Source of the DNA: Verrucomicrobiota bacterium
GTDB taxonomy: Bacteria > Verrucomicrobiota > Verrucomicrobiia > Limisphaerales > CAZBKV01
Direction: 5' to 3'
NCBI GenBank assembly: GCA_021160185.1
Contig: JAGHDA010000446.1
Coordinates: 1-5,463 of the forward strand
DNA: 5,463 nucleotides
How positions within the stretch are numbered: the first letter of the stretch is position 1; each line of letters starts with the position of its first letter. Position numbers and translations under genes: made by a program. The notes below the pieces were generated by a model. It ran no database searches. It saw only the letters and a list, made by a program, of their open reading frames with translations, and was not told the origin of the DNA. Below, in pieces: positions 1 through 5,463 of this stretch.

Positions 1-89
1 CCCTAACTCGTGGCTGTCGACGTGAGGAGACGGCGGGCAGAAACCGCGCCGCGGGATGAGCGGGGTATGCGAAATGCGAATGGCTCCTT

Positions 90-131
90 TAGAATTAATT
101 ATTGACGAAAGTATGAGCTTCGGTTTTCAAT
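90..131 (+). promoter_or_regulatory. Tentative promoter region for the glutamate-synthase-like gene
   Basis: Within the AT-rich stretch a TTGACG hexamer at 102-107 resembles a sigma-70 -35 box. An 18-base spacer leads to a poor -10 candidate, TTCAAT (126-131). Alternatively TAGAAT at 90-95 matches five of six bases of the -10 consensus but has no good -35 box upstream. Neither pair is convincing. The location and base composition fit a promoter, but the exact elements are uncertain. Confidence 0.22.
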
Positions 132-132
132 G

Positions 133-175
133 TGCCTATTCTGGGGAGACCCAAGGGCGGTCTGCAGCCCAGGCA
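133..175 (+). other. Possible 5' leader stem-loop upstream of the FMN protein
   Basis: The segment can fold as an interrupted hairpin. TGCC (133-136) pairs with GGCA (172-175), TGGG (142-145) with CCCA (168-171), and AGACC (147-151) with GGTCT (159-163) around a 7-base loop, with a bulge and an internal loop between the helices. No T-run follows on the forward strand; the sequence after it is A-rich and leads to the ribosome binding site, so a terminator is unlikely. It matches no riboswitch class I recognise, and a 13-bp interrupted stem can arise by chance. Confidence 0.25.
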
Positions 176-206
176 TTGGAAAAAACAAAAAACCGAGAAA
201 TAAAAG

Positions 207-214
207 AGGAGGAG
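207..214 (+). promoter_or_regulatory. Strong Shine-Dalgarno sequence for the gene at 225
   Basis: AGGAGGAG lies 10 bases before the ATG at 225 (12 bases if only AGGAGG is counted) in an A-rich, unstructured context. It is a near-perfect anti-16S match at a slightly long spacing and decides the start of the downstream gene. Confidence 0.75.
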
Positions 215-224
215 AAACCCAAAA

Positions 225-1865
225 ATGATTCAATGGCCCAAACAGAACGATGCGCTTGGCACCGCTAATCGAGGCAATCCTTGTGAATCCGGCTTGTGCA
301 CTCTTTGCATGGCCAATTGCAAGGGACGCTGTGAAACCTGGATGAGCAGCCTGCTGGGACGCAAGCTGCTCTATCCCCGGGAATTTGGCTCCATCACTTC
401 CGGTTCCTCGAATGTGGTCGCCGTGGGCGTGGGGTACCATTCTTTGCGAATTCAGGGATATGCGTATGGCGCCAGCGGCGTCAATGGCGGCCGGGGAGTC
501 GCGGCGGCCGACCAGAGTTTCCCGCACGTCGACGTGACGACTTCTTTCGGTCAGGAGGTCAAGACCAAGTGTCGCGTTCCCATTATGACCGGCGCGTTGG
601 GATCGACCTTCATTGCTGCGAAGTACTGGGACTCCTTCGCCATCGGCGCCGCGTTGGGCGGCTTTCCGATCGTGATCGGCGAGAACGTGGTGGGCGTGGA
701 TCGGAAATCCGTGGTCAAGAACGGCCGGATTGCATCGGCGCCGGAGCTGGACCGGCGCATCGACGTATACCTGCGCTACTTCGACGGCTACGGAGCGATC
801 ATCGTCCAGATGAACGTGGAGGACACCCGCAACGGCGTGGCCGAGTACGTCATGGACAAGTACGGCGACAAGGTCATCCTCGAGTTGAAATGGGGCCAGG
901 GGGCGAAGGACATCGGCGGGGAAATCCAGGTGACCGACATCGAGTACGCCCGCTTCTTGAAAGATCGCGGATACATCGTGGATCCCGATCCCTACGACGA
1001 AACGGCCGTTGCGGCCTACAAGAGTGGTTCGCTCAAAGCGTTTGCCCGGCACAGCCGGCTGGGGGCAATGGACCTGAACTCGCCCGAAGCCGTGGCGGAG
1101 AATTTCCTCACGACGGTGAGCAACTTGCGGCGGCTGGGCTACAAACGCATCAGCCTCAAGACCGGGGCGTATGGCATGGAGGCGCTTGCTTTGGCCGTCC
1201 GTTTGGCCGCGGACGCGAAGCTGGACCTGTTGACCATTGACGGGGCGGGCGGCGGCACCGGCATGAGCCCGTGGAACATGATGCAGCACTGGGGCGTGCC
1301 TTCCCTGCCTTTGCACGCGAAGGCGTATGAATACTGCAAGATCCTTGCCGACCGCGGGAAGAACGTGCCGGACCTCTCCTTCGGCGGCGGGTTGGCCCGG
1401 GAAGACCACATCTTCAAGGCGGTCGCCTTGGGCGCGCCGTTCGTGAAACTGGTGTGCATGGGGCGCGCGCCCATGATCCCCGGCTTCGTGGGTTCCAATA
1501 TCGAAGGGGTGCTCCGTCCCGAACGCAAGGCGGCCGTCAACGGCCAGTGGGACGACCTGCCTGCGGTCGTCAAGGAGCTGGGCGAGACGCCCGAGCAGAT
1601 CTTCGCCGGCTGGGAGCTTGTGAAAAAGAGGGTTGGCGCCGACGAGATGAAGAACATCCCGTTTGGCGCGATCGCCATGCAGGGCTACGTGGACAAACTG
1701 ACGTGTGGTTTGCAGCAGTTCATGGCGGGCGCTCGCCGGTTCAAGCTGTCGGAAATCCGGCGTGAAGACCTGATGGCCGCCAACGCCGAGACGGCCCGTG
1801 TCACCGGCCTGCCTGAAATGACCGAAGCCCAGAACGACAAAGCCTTAAAGATCCTGACGGCTTAA
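225..1865 (+). CDS. FMN-binding glutamate synthase family protein (stand-alone GltB central/FMN-type domain)
   Basis: This 546-residue soluble protein carries the alpha/beta-barrel FMN domain of glutamate synthase (Glu_synthase, GltB2-type). Visible family motifs are the glycine-rich loop I338-DGAGGGTGMSPW with its surrounding barrel strands, and the FMN-phosphate-type segment L384-SFGGGLAR followed by AVALGAPFVKL. In known glutamate synthases this domain makes glutamate from 2-oxoglutarate and ammonia using reduced FMN. The protein lacks both the N-terminal glutaminase domain and the C-terminal GXGXG domain of full-length GltB. The usual 3Fe-4S motif after the FMN domain (C-x5-C-x4-C) is also missing. 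Instead the N-terminus has C20-x4-C25-x2-C28-x3-C32-x3-C36, likely a metal or Fe-S site (inference). No small subunit, ferredoxin or glutaminase gene is adjacent, so electron and ammonia donors are unknown. Related FMN proteins include N-methylglutamate synthase and archaeal-type GltB subunits, so the true product could differ. The start is fixed by the strong AGGAGG upstream. Confidence 0.9.
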   Translation: MIQWPKQNDALGTANRGNPCESGLCTLCMANCKGRCETWMSSLLGRKLLYPREFGSITSGSSNVVAVGVGYHSLRIQGYAYGASGVNGGRGVAAADQSFPHVDVTTSFGQEVKTKCRVPIMTGALGSTFIAAKYWDSFAIGAALGGFPIVIGENVVGVDRKSVVKNGRIASAPELDRRIDVYLRYFDGYGAIIVQMNVEDTRNGVAEYVMDKYGDKVILELKWGQGAKDIGGEIQVTDIEYARFLKDRGYIVDPDPYDETAVAAYKSGSLKAFARHSRLGAMDLNSPEAVAENFLTTVSNLRRLGYKRISLKTGAYGMEALALAVRLAADAKLDLLTIDGAGGGTGMSPWNMMQHWGVPSLPLHAKAYEYCKILADRGKNVPDLSFGGGLAREDHIFKAVALGAPFVKLVCMGRAPMIPGFVGSNIEGVLRPERKAAVNGQWDDLPAVVKELGETPEQIFAGWELVKKRVGADEMKNIPFGAIAMQGYVDKLTCGLQQFMAGARRFKLSEIRREDLMAANAETARVTGLPEMTEAQNDKALKILTA

Positions 1866-1884
1866 AACTGCGGATCGCCTCCAA

Positions 1885-1910
1885 CGCGAGCCGGCGATCG
1901 CCGGCTCGCG
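1885..1910. repeat. Perfect 26-bp palindrome; possible transcript-end hairpin or operator
   Basis: The sequence is fully self-complementary. CGCGAGCCGGC (1885-1895) and its exact complement (1900-1910) flank GATC, giving an 11-bp stem with a 4-base loop as RNA. It starts 20 bases after the stop codon of the FMN protein, which suits a transcript-end hairpin. However, no T-run follows directly (the first TTTT is at 1927-1930, about 16 bases later), so it is not a classical intrinsic terminator. It also lies 26 bases upstream of the -35 box of the next gene, so a role as a DNA binding site for a dimeric regulator is an alternative. Confidence 0.55.
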
Positions 1911-1936
1911 ACGGGGGTTCCGTCGGTTTTCCCCCA

Positions 1937-1965
1937 TTGACAGAAAACCGGGCGGGGAATGTAAA
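1937..1965 (+). promoter_or_regulatory. Sigma-70-type promoter of the Gfo/Idh/MocA gene
   Basis: A perfect -35 hexamer TTGACA (1937-1942) is followed, after 17 bases, by TGTAAA (1960-1965), which matches four of six -10 positions. An offset TAAACT at 1962-1967 is an alternative. Transcription would be expected to begin near 1972, only about six bases before the ATG at 1978. This would make the mRNA leaderless or nearly so, consistent with the lack of a Shine-Dalgarno sequence there. The spacing and the perfect -35 make this the best promoter call in the window. Confidence 0.55.
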
Positions 1966-1977
1966 CTGGCTCCAGGT

Positions 1978-3282
1978 ATGAAAACTGGAAAAAAGATCCC
2001 TCGCAGAGAGTTTCTCCGGCGCAGCGGCGGCTATGCGCTGGGGGCCGGGGCGGTTCTGAGCGCGCCCACTCTTTTTCTCAACAAGGTGAAGGCGGCGAGC
2101 GGCGAATCGCCCAATGAGCTGATTCGCGTCGGCATCATCGGCGTCGGCGGCCGGGGCCGCGGTCATCTTTTCGCCTATCAGATGCGCAAGCATGTGGTGG
2201 CGGTGTGCGACGTGGACAAGAAGCACGTGACCAAGGCTCAGGCTGACTTTAAAAAGGCGTTTGGGCGGGAGATCCGGGGATACACCGATTACCGGAAGCT
2301 GCTCGAGGCCAAGGACATCGACGCGGTGGTTATTGCCACGCCCGATCATTGGCACGCTTTGCCCACGGTGAACGCCTGCGAGGCCGGCAAAGACGTGTAC
2401 GTGGAGAAGCCGCTGACGCTCACCATCCATGAGGGGTGGTCGATGATCAAGGCCGCGCGGCGTTACAACCGGGTGGTCCAGACCGGCAGCCAGCAGCGGT
2501 CGGACAGCAGATTCCGCCGCGCTTGCGAATATGTCCGTTCCGGCCGCCTCGGGAAGATCCGGCGCATTTACGTGGGGGTGCCCGGGGTCAATTGGACCAA
2601 AGAGCCGCCGGCGCCCGACAGCCCGCCGCCGCCGGAATTGGACTACGACTTCTGGCTGGGGCCCGCTCCATGGCGGCCGTACAACAAGCACCGGGTGCAC
2701 TACTATTTCCGGTTCTTCTGGGATTACTCGGGCGGACAGTTGACCAATTGGGGCGCGCATCACCTGGACATCGCCCAATGGGCTTTGGGCATGGACGAAA
2801 GCGGGCCGGTCGAGGCCTACGGGCGCGCGGAGTACGACCCCCAGGGGCGGTACGAGGTGCCTTCCTGGTTCGAGATCGATTACACCTATCCCAACGGGGT
2901 GAAGCTCCTTTGCGGCCAGAACCATCGGATGGGCGTCACCTTCGAGGGGCAGGACGGGATCCTCTACGTGACCCGCGGCAAGATCCAGTGCACCGTCAAG
3001 GGGGTGCTTGAAGAGCCGCTGGGCGCGAACGAGGTCCATCTCTACGAAAGCAAGAACCACTACGAGAACTGGTTGGAGTGCATCAAGACGCGCAAGCGGC
3101 CGATCAGCGACGTGGCCATCGGCCATCGCTCGGCGACTGTGTGTCACCTGGGCAACATCTCCATCCGGACGGGGCATCGGGTCAAATGGGATCCAAAGAA
3201 AGAGCAGGTGGTGGGCGACGCCGCCGCCGCGAGCATGGTCAGCTACCAGTACCGCGCGCCCTGGAAGCTGCCGTTCGCTTGA
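1978..3282 (+). CDS. Tat-exported Gfo/Idh/MocA family NAD(P)-dependent oxidoreductase
   Basis: This 434-residue protein begins with a twin-arginine signal: R9-R-E-F-L-R-R, a hydrophobic Gly/Ala-rich stretch (about 17-35), then a plausible cleavage near VKA39-A40. The protein should therefore be exported folded, with cofactor bound, to the periplasm. The Rossmann fold follows: RVGIIGVGGRGRGH (50-63) for the dinucleotide pyrophosphate, acidic D78 at the end of the second strand, ATPDHWH (120-126), and the family's EKP motif at 143-145. The C-terminal alpha/beta domain carries WGAHHLDIAQW (258-268), with H261/H262 and D264 candidate catalytic or substrate-binding residues. Such enzymes oxidise or reduce sugars and sugar derivatives such as inositols or amino-sugars; the substrate cannot be read from sequence. 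A proline-rich loop (about 211-225) precedes the substrate domain, as in many PVC-group homologues. No Shine-Dalgarno is visible, and the start is supported by the position of the Tat motif. The gene has its own promoter and terminator, so it is probably monocistronic. Confidence 0.93.
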   Translation: MKTGKKIPRREFLRRSGGYALGAGAVLSAPTLFLNKVKAASGESPNELIRVGIIGVGGRGRGHLFAYQMRKHVVAVCDVDKKHVTKAQADFKKAFGREIRGYTDYRKLLEAKDIDAVVIATPDHWHALPTVNACEAGKDVYVEKPLTLTIHEGWSMIKAARRYNRVVQTGSQQRSDSRFRRACEYVRSGRLGKIRRIYVGVPGVNWTKEPPAPDSPPPPELDYDFWLGPAPWRPYNKHRVHYYFRFFWDYSGGQLTNWGAHHLDIAQWALGMDESGPVEAYGRAEYDPQGRYEVPSWFEIDYTYPNGVKLLCGQNHRMGVTFEGQDGILYVTRGKIQCTVKGVLEEPLGANEVHLYESKNHYENWLECIKTRKRPISDVAIGHRSATVCHLGNISIRTGHRVKWDPKKEQVVGDAAAASMVSYQYRAPWKLPFA

Positions 3283-3310
3283 GCCGGTCGTTTTCCGAAA
3301 GGAACTTCCG

Positions 3311-3340
3311 AAGCCGCCCGGTCGGCCGGGCGGCTTTTTT
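3311..3340 (+). terminator. Intrinsic (Rho-independent) terminator of the Gfo/Idh/MocA gene
   Basis: An 11-bp GC-rich stem (AAGCCGCCCGG at 3311-3321 with CCGGGCGGCTT at 3326-3336) encloses the loop TCGG and runs directly into a TTTTTT tract (3335-3340). It starts 28 bases after the stop codon. On the reverse strand the same hairpin is not followed by a T-run, so it works best for the forward gene. It could still help stop convergent reverse-strand transcripts. Confidence 0.93.
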
Positions 3341-3356
3341 GTCAAGCCGTCCAGCG

Positions 3357-4463
3357 TTAGGGCTCGGTCTCCGCGCGAAGCCGCAACTGGCCGCAGGCGG
3401 CCTGGATGGACGCGCCTTTTTCGCGGCGGAGCGTGGCGGCGGCTCCGGCGGCGCGGATGCGGTGGAGAAACGCCTTTTGCCTGTCCGGCTCGGGCCGTTC
3501 CCATGCCAGGCCGGGGACTGGGTTGTAAGGGATCAGATTCACCTTGGCGCGGAGCTCGCGGGCGATCCGGGCCAGTCGGGCCGCCTGGTCCGGCGCGTCG
3601 TTCACCCCGCGGATCAGGATGTATTCCAGGGTGAGGAGTTTGCCTTTGCGCCGGCGGTACTCCCGGCAAGCCTCCAACAGCTCGGCGAGCGGATAGCGCT
3701 TGTTGACCGGCATGATGCGGCTGCGCACGGCGTCGGCGGCTCCGTGGAGGGAAATTGCCAGGCGGAACTGCTCCGGCTCCTGCGCGAAGCGGCGGATTTG
3801 GTGGGGCAGGCCGCAGGTGGAGACGGTGATTCTTCGCGCGCCGATGCTTCCGCCCCAAGGGGCGTTGAGGATGCGGAGGGCGGCGAGCACCCGCTCGTAG
3901 TTTGCGAACGGCTCGCCCATGCCCATAATGACGAGGTTGTCAATCAGCCGGCCCGGGCGCGGCTCTGCGGTCTGGTCGGCTCGCCAGCGTTCGGCCGCCA
4001 GGACTTGCTCCACAATCTCAAAGGGGAGCAGGTTCCGCCGCAGGCCGCCCAGGCCGCTGGCGCAGAACCGGCAGCCGAAGCCGCAGCCCACTTGAGTGGA
4101 GACGCAGAGCGTGCGTCGGTCGCTTCCCTCGCCATAGAGGGCCGGGTTGGCAGGCAGGAGAACGCTCTCAATATGCTCGCCGTCCGGCAGCCGCCAGAGA
4201 AACTTCGTCGCCCCGTCCGGCTCGCTCTGAAGCCGTTCCAACGCAAGCGGTTGCAGGGTGAAGCGCTCCGCCAACCGTTCCCGCAGGCGGCGGGGCAGGT
4301 CGGTCAACTGGCCCCATTCTGTCGCCCGCCTGCGGTAGAGCCCGTCGAGCAATTGGCGGAGGCGGTAAGCCGGCTCGCCCCATTCGCGGAAGGCGGCCGC
4401 CAGCTCCGTTGCGGCGAGGGACTTGACGTCGGGACGCGAAGCGGCGGCGATTTCTCCGGCCAT
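3357..4463 (-). CDS. rlmN: 23S rRNA (adenine2503-C2) / tRNA (adenine37-C2) methyltransferase RlmN
   Basis: This 368-residue radical-SAM enzyme makes C2-methyladenosine at A2503 of 23S rRNA, and at A37 of some tRNAs, in the cytoplasm. The radical-SAM 4Fe-4S motif is C127-x3-C131-x2-C134 within TQVGCGFGCRFC. The two further cysteines of the RlmN mechanism are in place: C120, seven residues before the cluster (RRTLCVS), and C357 near the C-terminus (QAACGQL), matching C118 and C355 of the E. coli enzyme. Other family signatures are GMGEP at 181-185, TVSTCGLP, LAISLHG, LEYILIRGVND and NLIPYNPVPG. The N-terminal RlmN-type helical region (KSLAATELAAAFREWGEPAYRLRQLLDGLY) is complete. The frame is open to an ATG at 4580, but that start would overlap the preceding gene by over 100 bases. 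The ATG at 4463 gives the usual family length and lies 5 bases after the upstream stop. Cfr-type resistance methyltransferases are related, but the overall motif set fits RlmN. Confidence 0.95.
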   Translation of the reverse strand: MAGEIAAASRPDVKSLAATELAAAFREWGEPAYRLRQLLDGLYRRRATEWGQLTDLPRRLRERLAERFTLQPLALERLQSEPDGATKFLWRLPDGEHIESVLLPANPALYGEGSDRRTLCVSTQVGCGFGCRFCASGLGGLRRNLLPFEIVEQVLAAERWRADQTAEPRPGRLIDNLVIMGMGEPFANYERVLAALRILNAPWGGSIGARRITVSTCGLPHQIRRFAQEPEQFRLAISLHGAADAVRSRIMPVNKRYPLAELLEACREYRRRKGKLLTLEYILIRGVNDAPDQAARLARIARELRAKVNLIPYNPVPGLAWERPEPDRQKAFLHRIRAAGAAATLRREKGASIQAACGQLRLRAETEP

Positions 4464-4464
4464 G

Positions 4465-4485
4465 GGGCTCAGCCCGCCTTCGGGC
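4465..4485 (-). promoter_or_regulatory. Putative translational-coupling structure at the phosphorylase/rlmN junction
   Basis: Read on the reverse strand, GCCCG-AAGG-CGGGC (4485-4472) can form a small hairpin whose loop exposes the only Shine-Dalgarno-like bases, AAGG, 13 bases from the rlmN ATG. An overlapping alternative, GGGC-TGA-GCCC (4475-4465), would place the phosphorylase stop codon in a 3-base loop. The two share bases and exclude one another. Stems are only 4-5 bp, so this is suggestive of stop-start coupling and no more. Confidence 0.25.
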
Positions 4486-5463
4486 GTTTGTAGCATTCGT
4501 TGACGTACTCCTTGAGCATGCGGTCCGCGGAAAACCGTGGCACGATGGTGGCCATGGCGCGGCGGATTTTCCGGATCCACTCGCGGGGAATGCCGCCGGC
4601 GTCGCGGTTGTAGAAACAGGGGATGACCTCCTCGGTCAGGACGCGGTAGAGGTTCTCGCTGTCGCGGCGGTCTTGCTCCTCGATGTTGTCAGGGTGGGAA
4701 TCGTCGCCGATGGCGAAGCCGTTGGTTCCGTCGTAGGCCTCCCGCCACCAGCCGTCCAGGATGCTCAGGTTTAACCCGCCGTGGCAGGCGGTTTTCATGC
4801 CGCTGGTGCCGGAGGCCTCGAGAGGCCGCCGCGGGTTGTTCAACCACACGTCGCACCCGGCGACCATCTGCCGGGCCACGTGGATGTCGTAGTTTTCGAT
4901 GAACACCAGGCGGCCGTGCAGCTCAGAATGCTTGCTCAGATCGATGATGTGCTGGAGCATCCGTTTGCCCTCGTCGTCCCGCGGATGCGCTTTGCCGGCG
5001 AAGATGAACTGGATGGGGCGTTGGCGGTCGCGGGCCAGCTTCACGATCTCATCGAATTTGTAGAAGATCAGGTTAGCCCGCTTATAGACGGCGAAGCGCC
5101 GGGCGAAGCCGATGGTGAGCGCGTCCGGGTTCAACAGCCGATCGTATTCGATGAACGCCCGGGCGCCAAGACGGTCGGACTGGATCAACAGCCGTCGCCG
5201 GGTGAATTCGATCAACTCCCGCCGCAGCAGGTAGCGCAGGGCCCAGAGCTCCTCGTCCGTGATGAACGCCGGGTCCTGGATGCGCTCCCAGAACTCGGGT
5301 CGGGTGATTTCCTTTTCCCAGGCGGCGAACTCGCCGTTCGTCAGCGCTGCCCCGGCGGGCGCGCTTTGCGTCTCGGCGTCGGCCTCGCGGCGTTCCCCGC
5401 AGTTATGGTTGGCTGTGAGCCGGTGACGCCAGAAGCTGCGCACCGTGCCTTTCATCCAGCCGG
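4469..5463 (-). CDS. Alpha-glucan (glycogen/starch) phosphorylase, GT35 family, C-terminal part; 5' end outside the window
   Basis: This PLP enzyme family splits alpha-1,4-glucans with phosphate to give glucose-1-phosphate. Numbering from the ATG at 5455, visible hallmarks are GFARRFAVYKR (116-126; R120 and K125 align with the phosphate-contacting Arg and Lys of glycogen phosphorylase), IFAGKAHPRDD (151-161), the NYDIHVARQMVAGCDVWLN region (188-206), and RPLEASGTSGMK ending in the PLP-binding lysine K221. LDGWWREAYDGTNGFAIGD follows, and the C-terminus is a normal family end. The style is that of the bacterial 'alpha-glucan family' branch (roughly 700-850 residues), so only the C-terminal third is seen. 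The frame stays open to the window edge beyond the ATG at 5455, so that ATG is probably internal. Residues 1 to about 40 do not resemble the family, and the expected NGVHxxTW segment just before the conserved part is missing. Frameshift, divergence or a genuinely short protein remain possible. It probably shares a transcript with rlmN, which starts 5 bases after this stop. Confidence 0.88.
   Translation of the reverse strand, partial: GWMKGTVRSFWRHRLTANHNCGERREADAETQSAPAGAALTNGEFAAWEKEITRPEFWERIQDPAFITDEELWALRYLLRRELIEFTRRRLLIQSDRLGARAFIEYDRLLNPDALTIGFARRFAVYKRANLIFYKFDEIVKLARDRQRPIQFIFAGKAHPRDDEGKRMLQHIIDLSKHSELHGRLVFIENYDIHVARQMVAGCDVWLNNPRRPLEASGTSGMKTACHGGLNLSILDGWWREAYDGTNGFAIGDDSHPDNIEEQDRRDSENLYRVLTEEVIPCFYNRDAGGIPREWIRKIRRAMATIVPRFSADRMLKEYVNECYKRPKAG

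Larger units (their letters stand above)
1..224. other. Upstream non-coding/leader region with no supported gene
   Basis: No reading frame here looks like a real protein. A 70-codon frame beginning at 56 overlaps the start of the next gene and has no family resemblance. Forward frames entering from the left edge stop at 4-6, 23-25 and 57-59, so a tail of an upstream gene of at most about 19 codons could be present but cannot be recognised. The first 60 bases are GC-rich and can form a weak bulged stem (31-37 with 44-51) without a T-run. From about 85 onward the DNA becomes markedly AT-rich, then purine-rich near 176-215, which fits a promoter and 5' leader for the gene at 225. Confidence 0.6.

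Noticed and set aside
56..268. Small 70-codon forward frame overlapping the start of the FMN protein
   Set aside because: It has no Shine-Dalgarno and no recognisable motif, and it overlaps the strong ribosome binding site and start of a real gene in another frame.
99..1409. Long reverse-strand open frame (436 codons) opposite the FMN protein gene
   Set aside because: It lies antisense to a gene with clear family motifs and a strong ribosome binding site. Its translation is rich in His, Arg, Val and Ala with no recognisable domain, as expected for a shadow frame in GC-rich DNA.
3293..3304. TTCC-GAAA-GGAA mini-hairpin after the oxidoreductase stop codon
   Set aside because: It has only four base pairs and no T-run, and the strong terminator 7 bases further on explains transcript ending.
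1801..3858. Very long reverse-strand open frame (685 codons) spanning the Gfo/Idh/MocA gene, its terminator and part of rlmN
   Set aside because: It runs through a strong intrinsic terminator and across two well-supported genes, and its translation is Pro/Arg-rich and domain-free. The length reflects the scarcity of stop codons in GC-rich DNA.
3078..4493. Forward open frame (471 codons) opposite rlmN
   Set aside because: It is antisense to rlmN, whose catalytic cysteines and radical-SAM motif are intact. The forward translation shows only Ala/Gly/Arg-rich sequence and crosses the terminator at 3311-3340.
4464..4580. Longer rlmN start at 4580 (39 extra residues) or at 4496
   Set aside because: Both would overlap the end of the phosphorylase, neither has a ribosome binding site, and the extra residues do not resemble RlmN N-termini. 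The start at 4463 gives normal length and tight gene spacing.
1..5463. Search for CRISPR repeats, tRNA/rRNA genes, insertion-sequence ends, phage or defence genes
   Set aside because: By eye I found no direct-repeat arrays, no cloverleaf or rRNA-like segments, no transposase or integrase motifs, and no terminal inverted repeats. All coding capacity is taken by four housekeeping or metabolic genes.

Overview
The window is a GC-rich bacterial chromosomal segment with four protein-coding genes in a compact, mostly ordinary arrangement. The best taxonomic guess is a member of the PVC group (Verrucomicrobiota, Planctomycetota, Lentisphaerota or relatives). Two things point there: a secreted Gfo/Idh/MocA oxidoreductase with a twin-arginine leader, a class greatly expanded in those phyla, and the promoter and codon style. 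This is inference from protein style only; there is no rRNA or other phylogenetic marker, so confidence is moderate.

Layout. Positions 1-224 hold no gene I can support. They form a leader region that is AT-rich from about 85 onward, with a possible stem-loop and a clear Shine-Dalgarno sequence. A forward gene at 225-1865 encodes a stand-alone FMN-binding glutamate-synthase-type protein with an N-terminal five-cysteine cluster. The 112-base gap after it contains a perfect 26-bp palindrome and a strong-looking -35/-10 pair lying almost on top of the next start codon. A forward gene at 1978-3282 encodes a Tat-exported Gfo/Idh/MocA-family NAD(P)-dependent oxidoreductase and ends in a textbook intrinsic terminator at 3311-3340. 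Two reverse-strand genes converge on that terminator. One is a GT35 alpha-glucan (glycogen) phosphorylase running off the right edge (4469-5463, C-terminal part only). Five bases after it comes rlmN (3357-4463), the radical-SAM rRNA/tRNA adenine-C2 methyltransferase.

How the genes relate. The glucan phosphorylase and rlmN are probably co-transcribed, but they have no obvious metabolic link. The two forward genes look independently transcribed. I see no mobile element, CRISPR array, tRNA, rRNA or phage gene, and no evidence of a novel multi-gene system. The points most worth checking are the Cys-rich glutamate-synthase-like protein, the nearly leaderless promoter with its neighbouring palindrome, and the unrecognisable N-terminal part of the phosphorylase reading frame.
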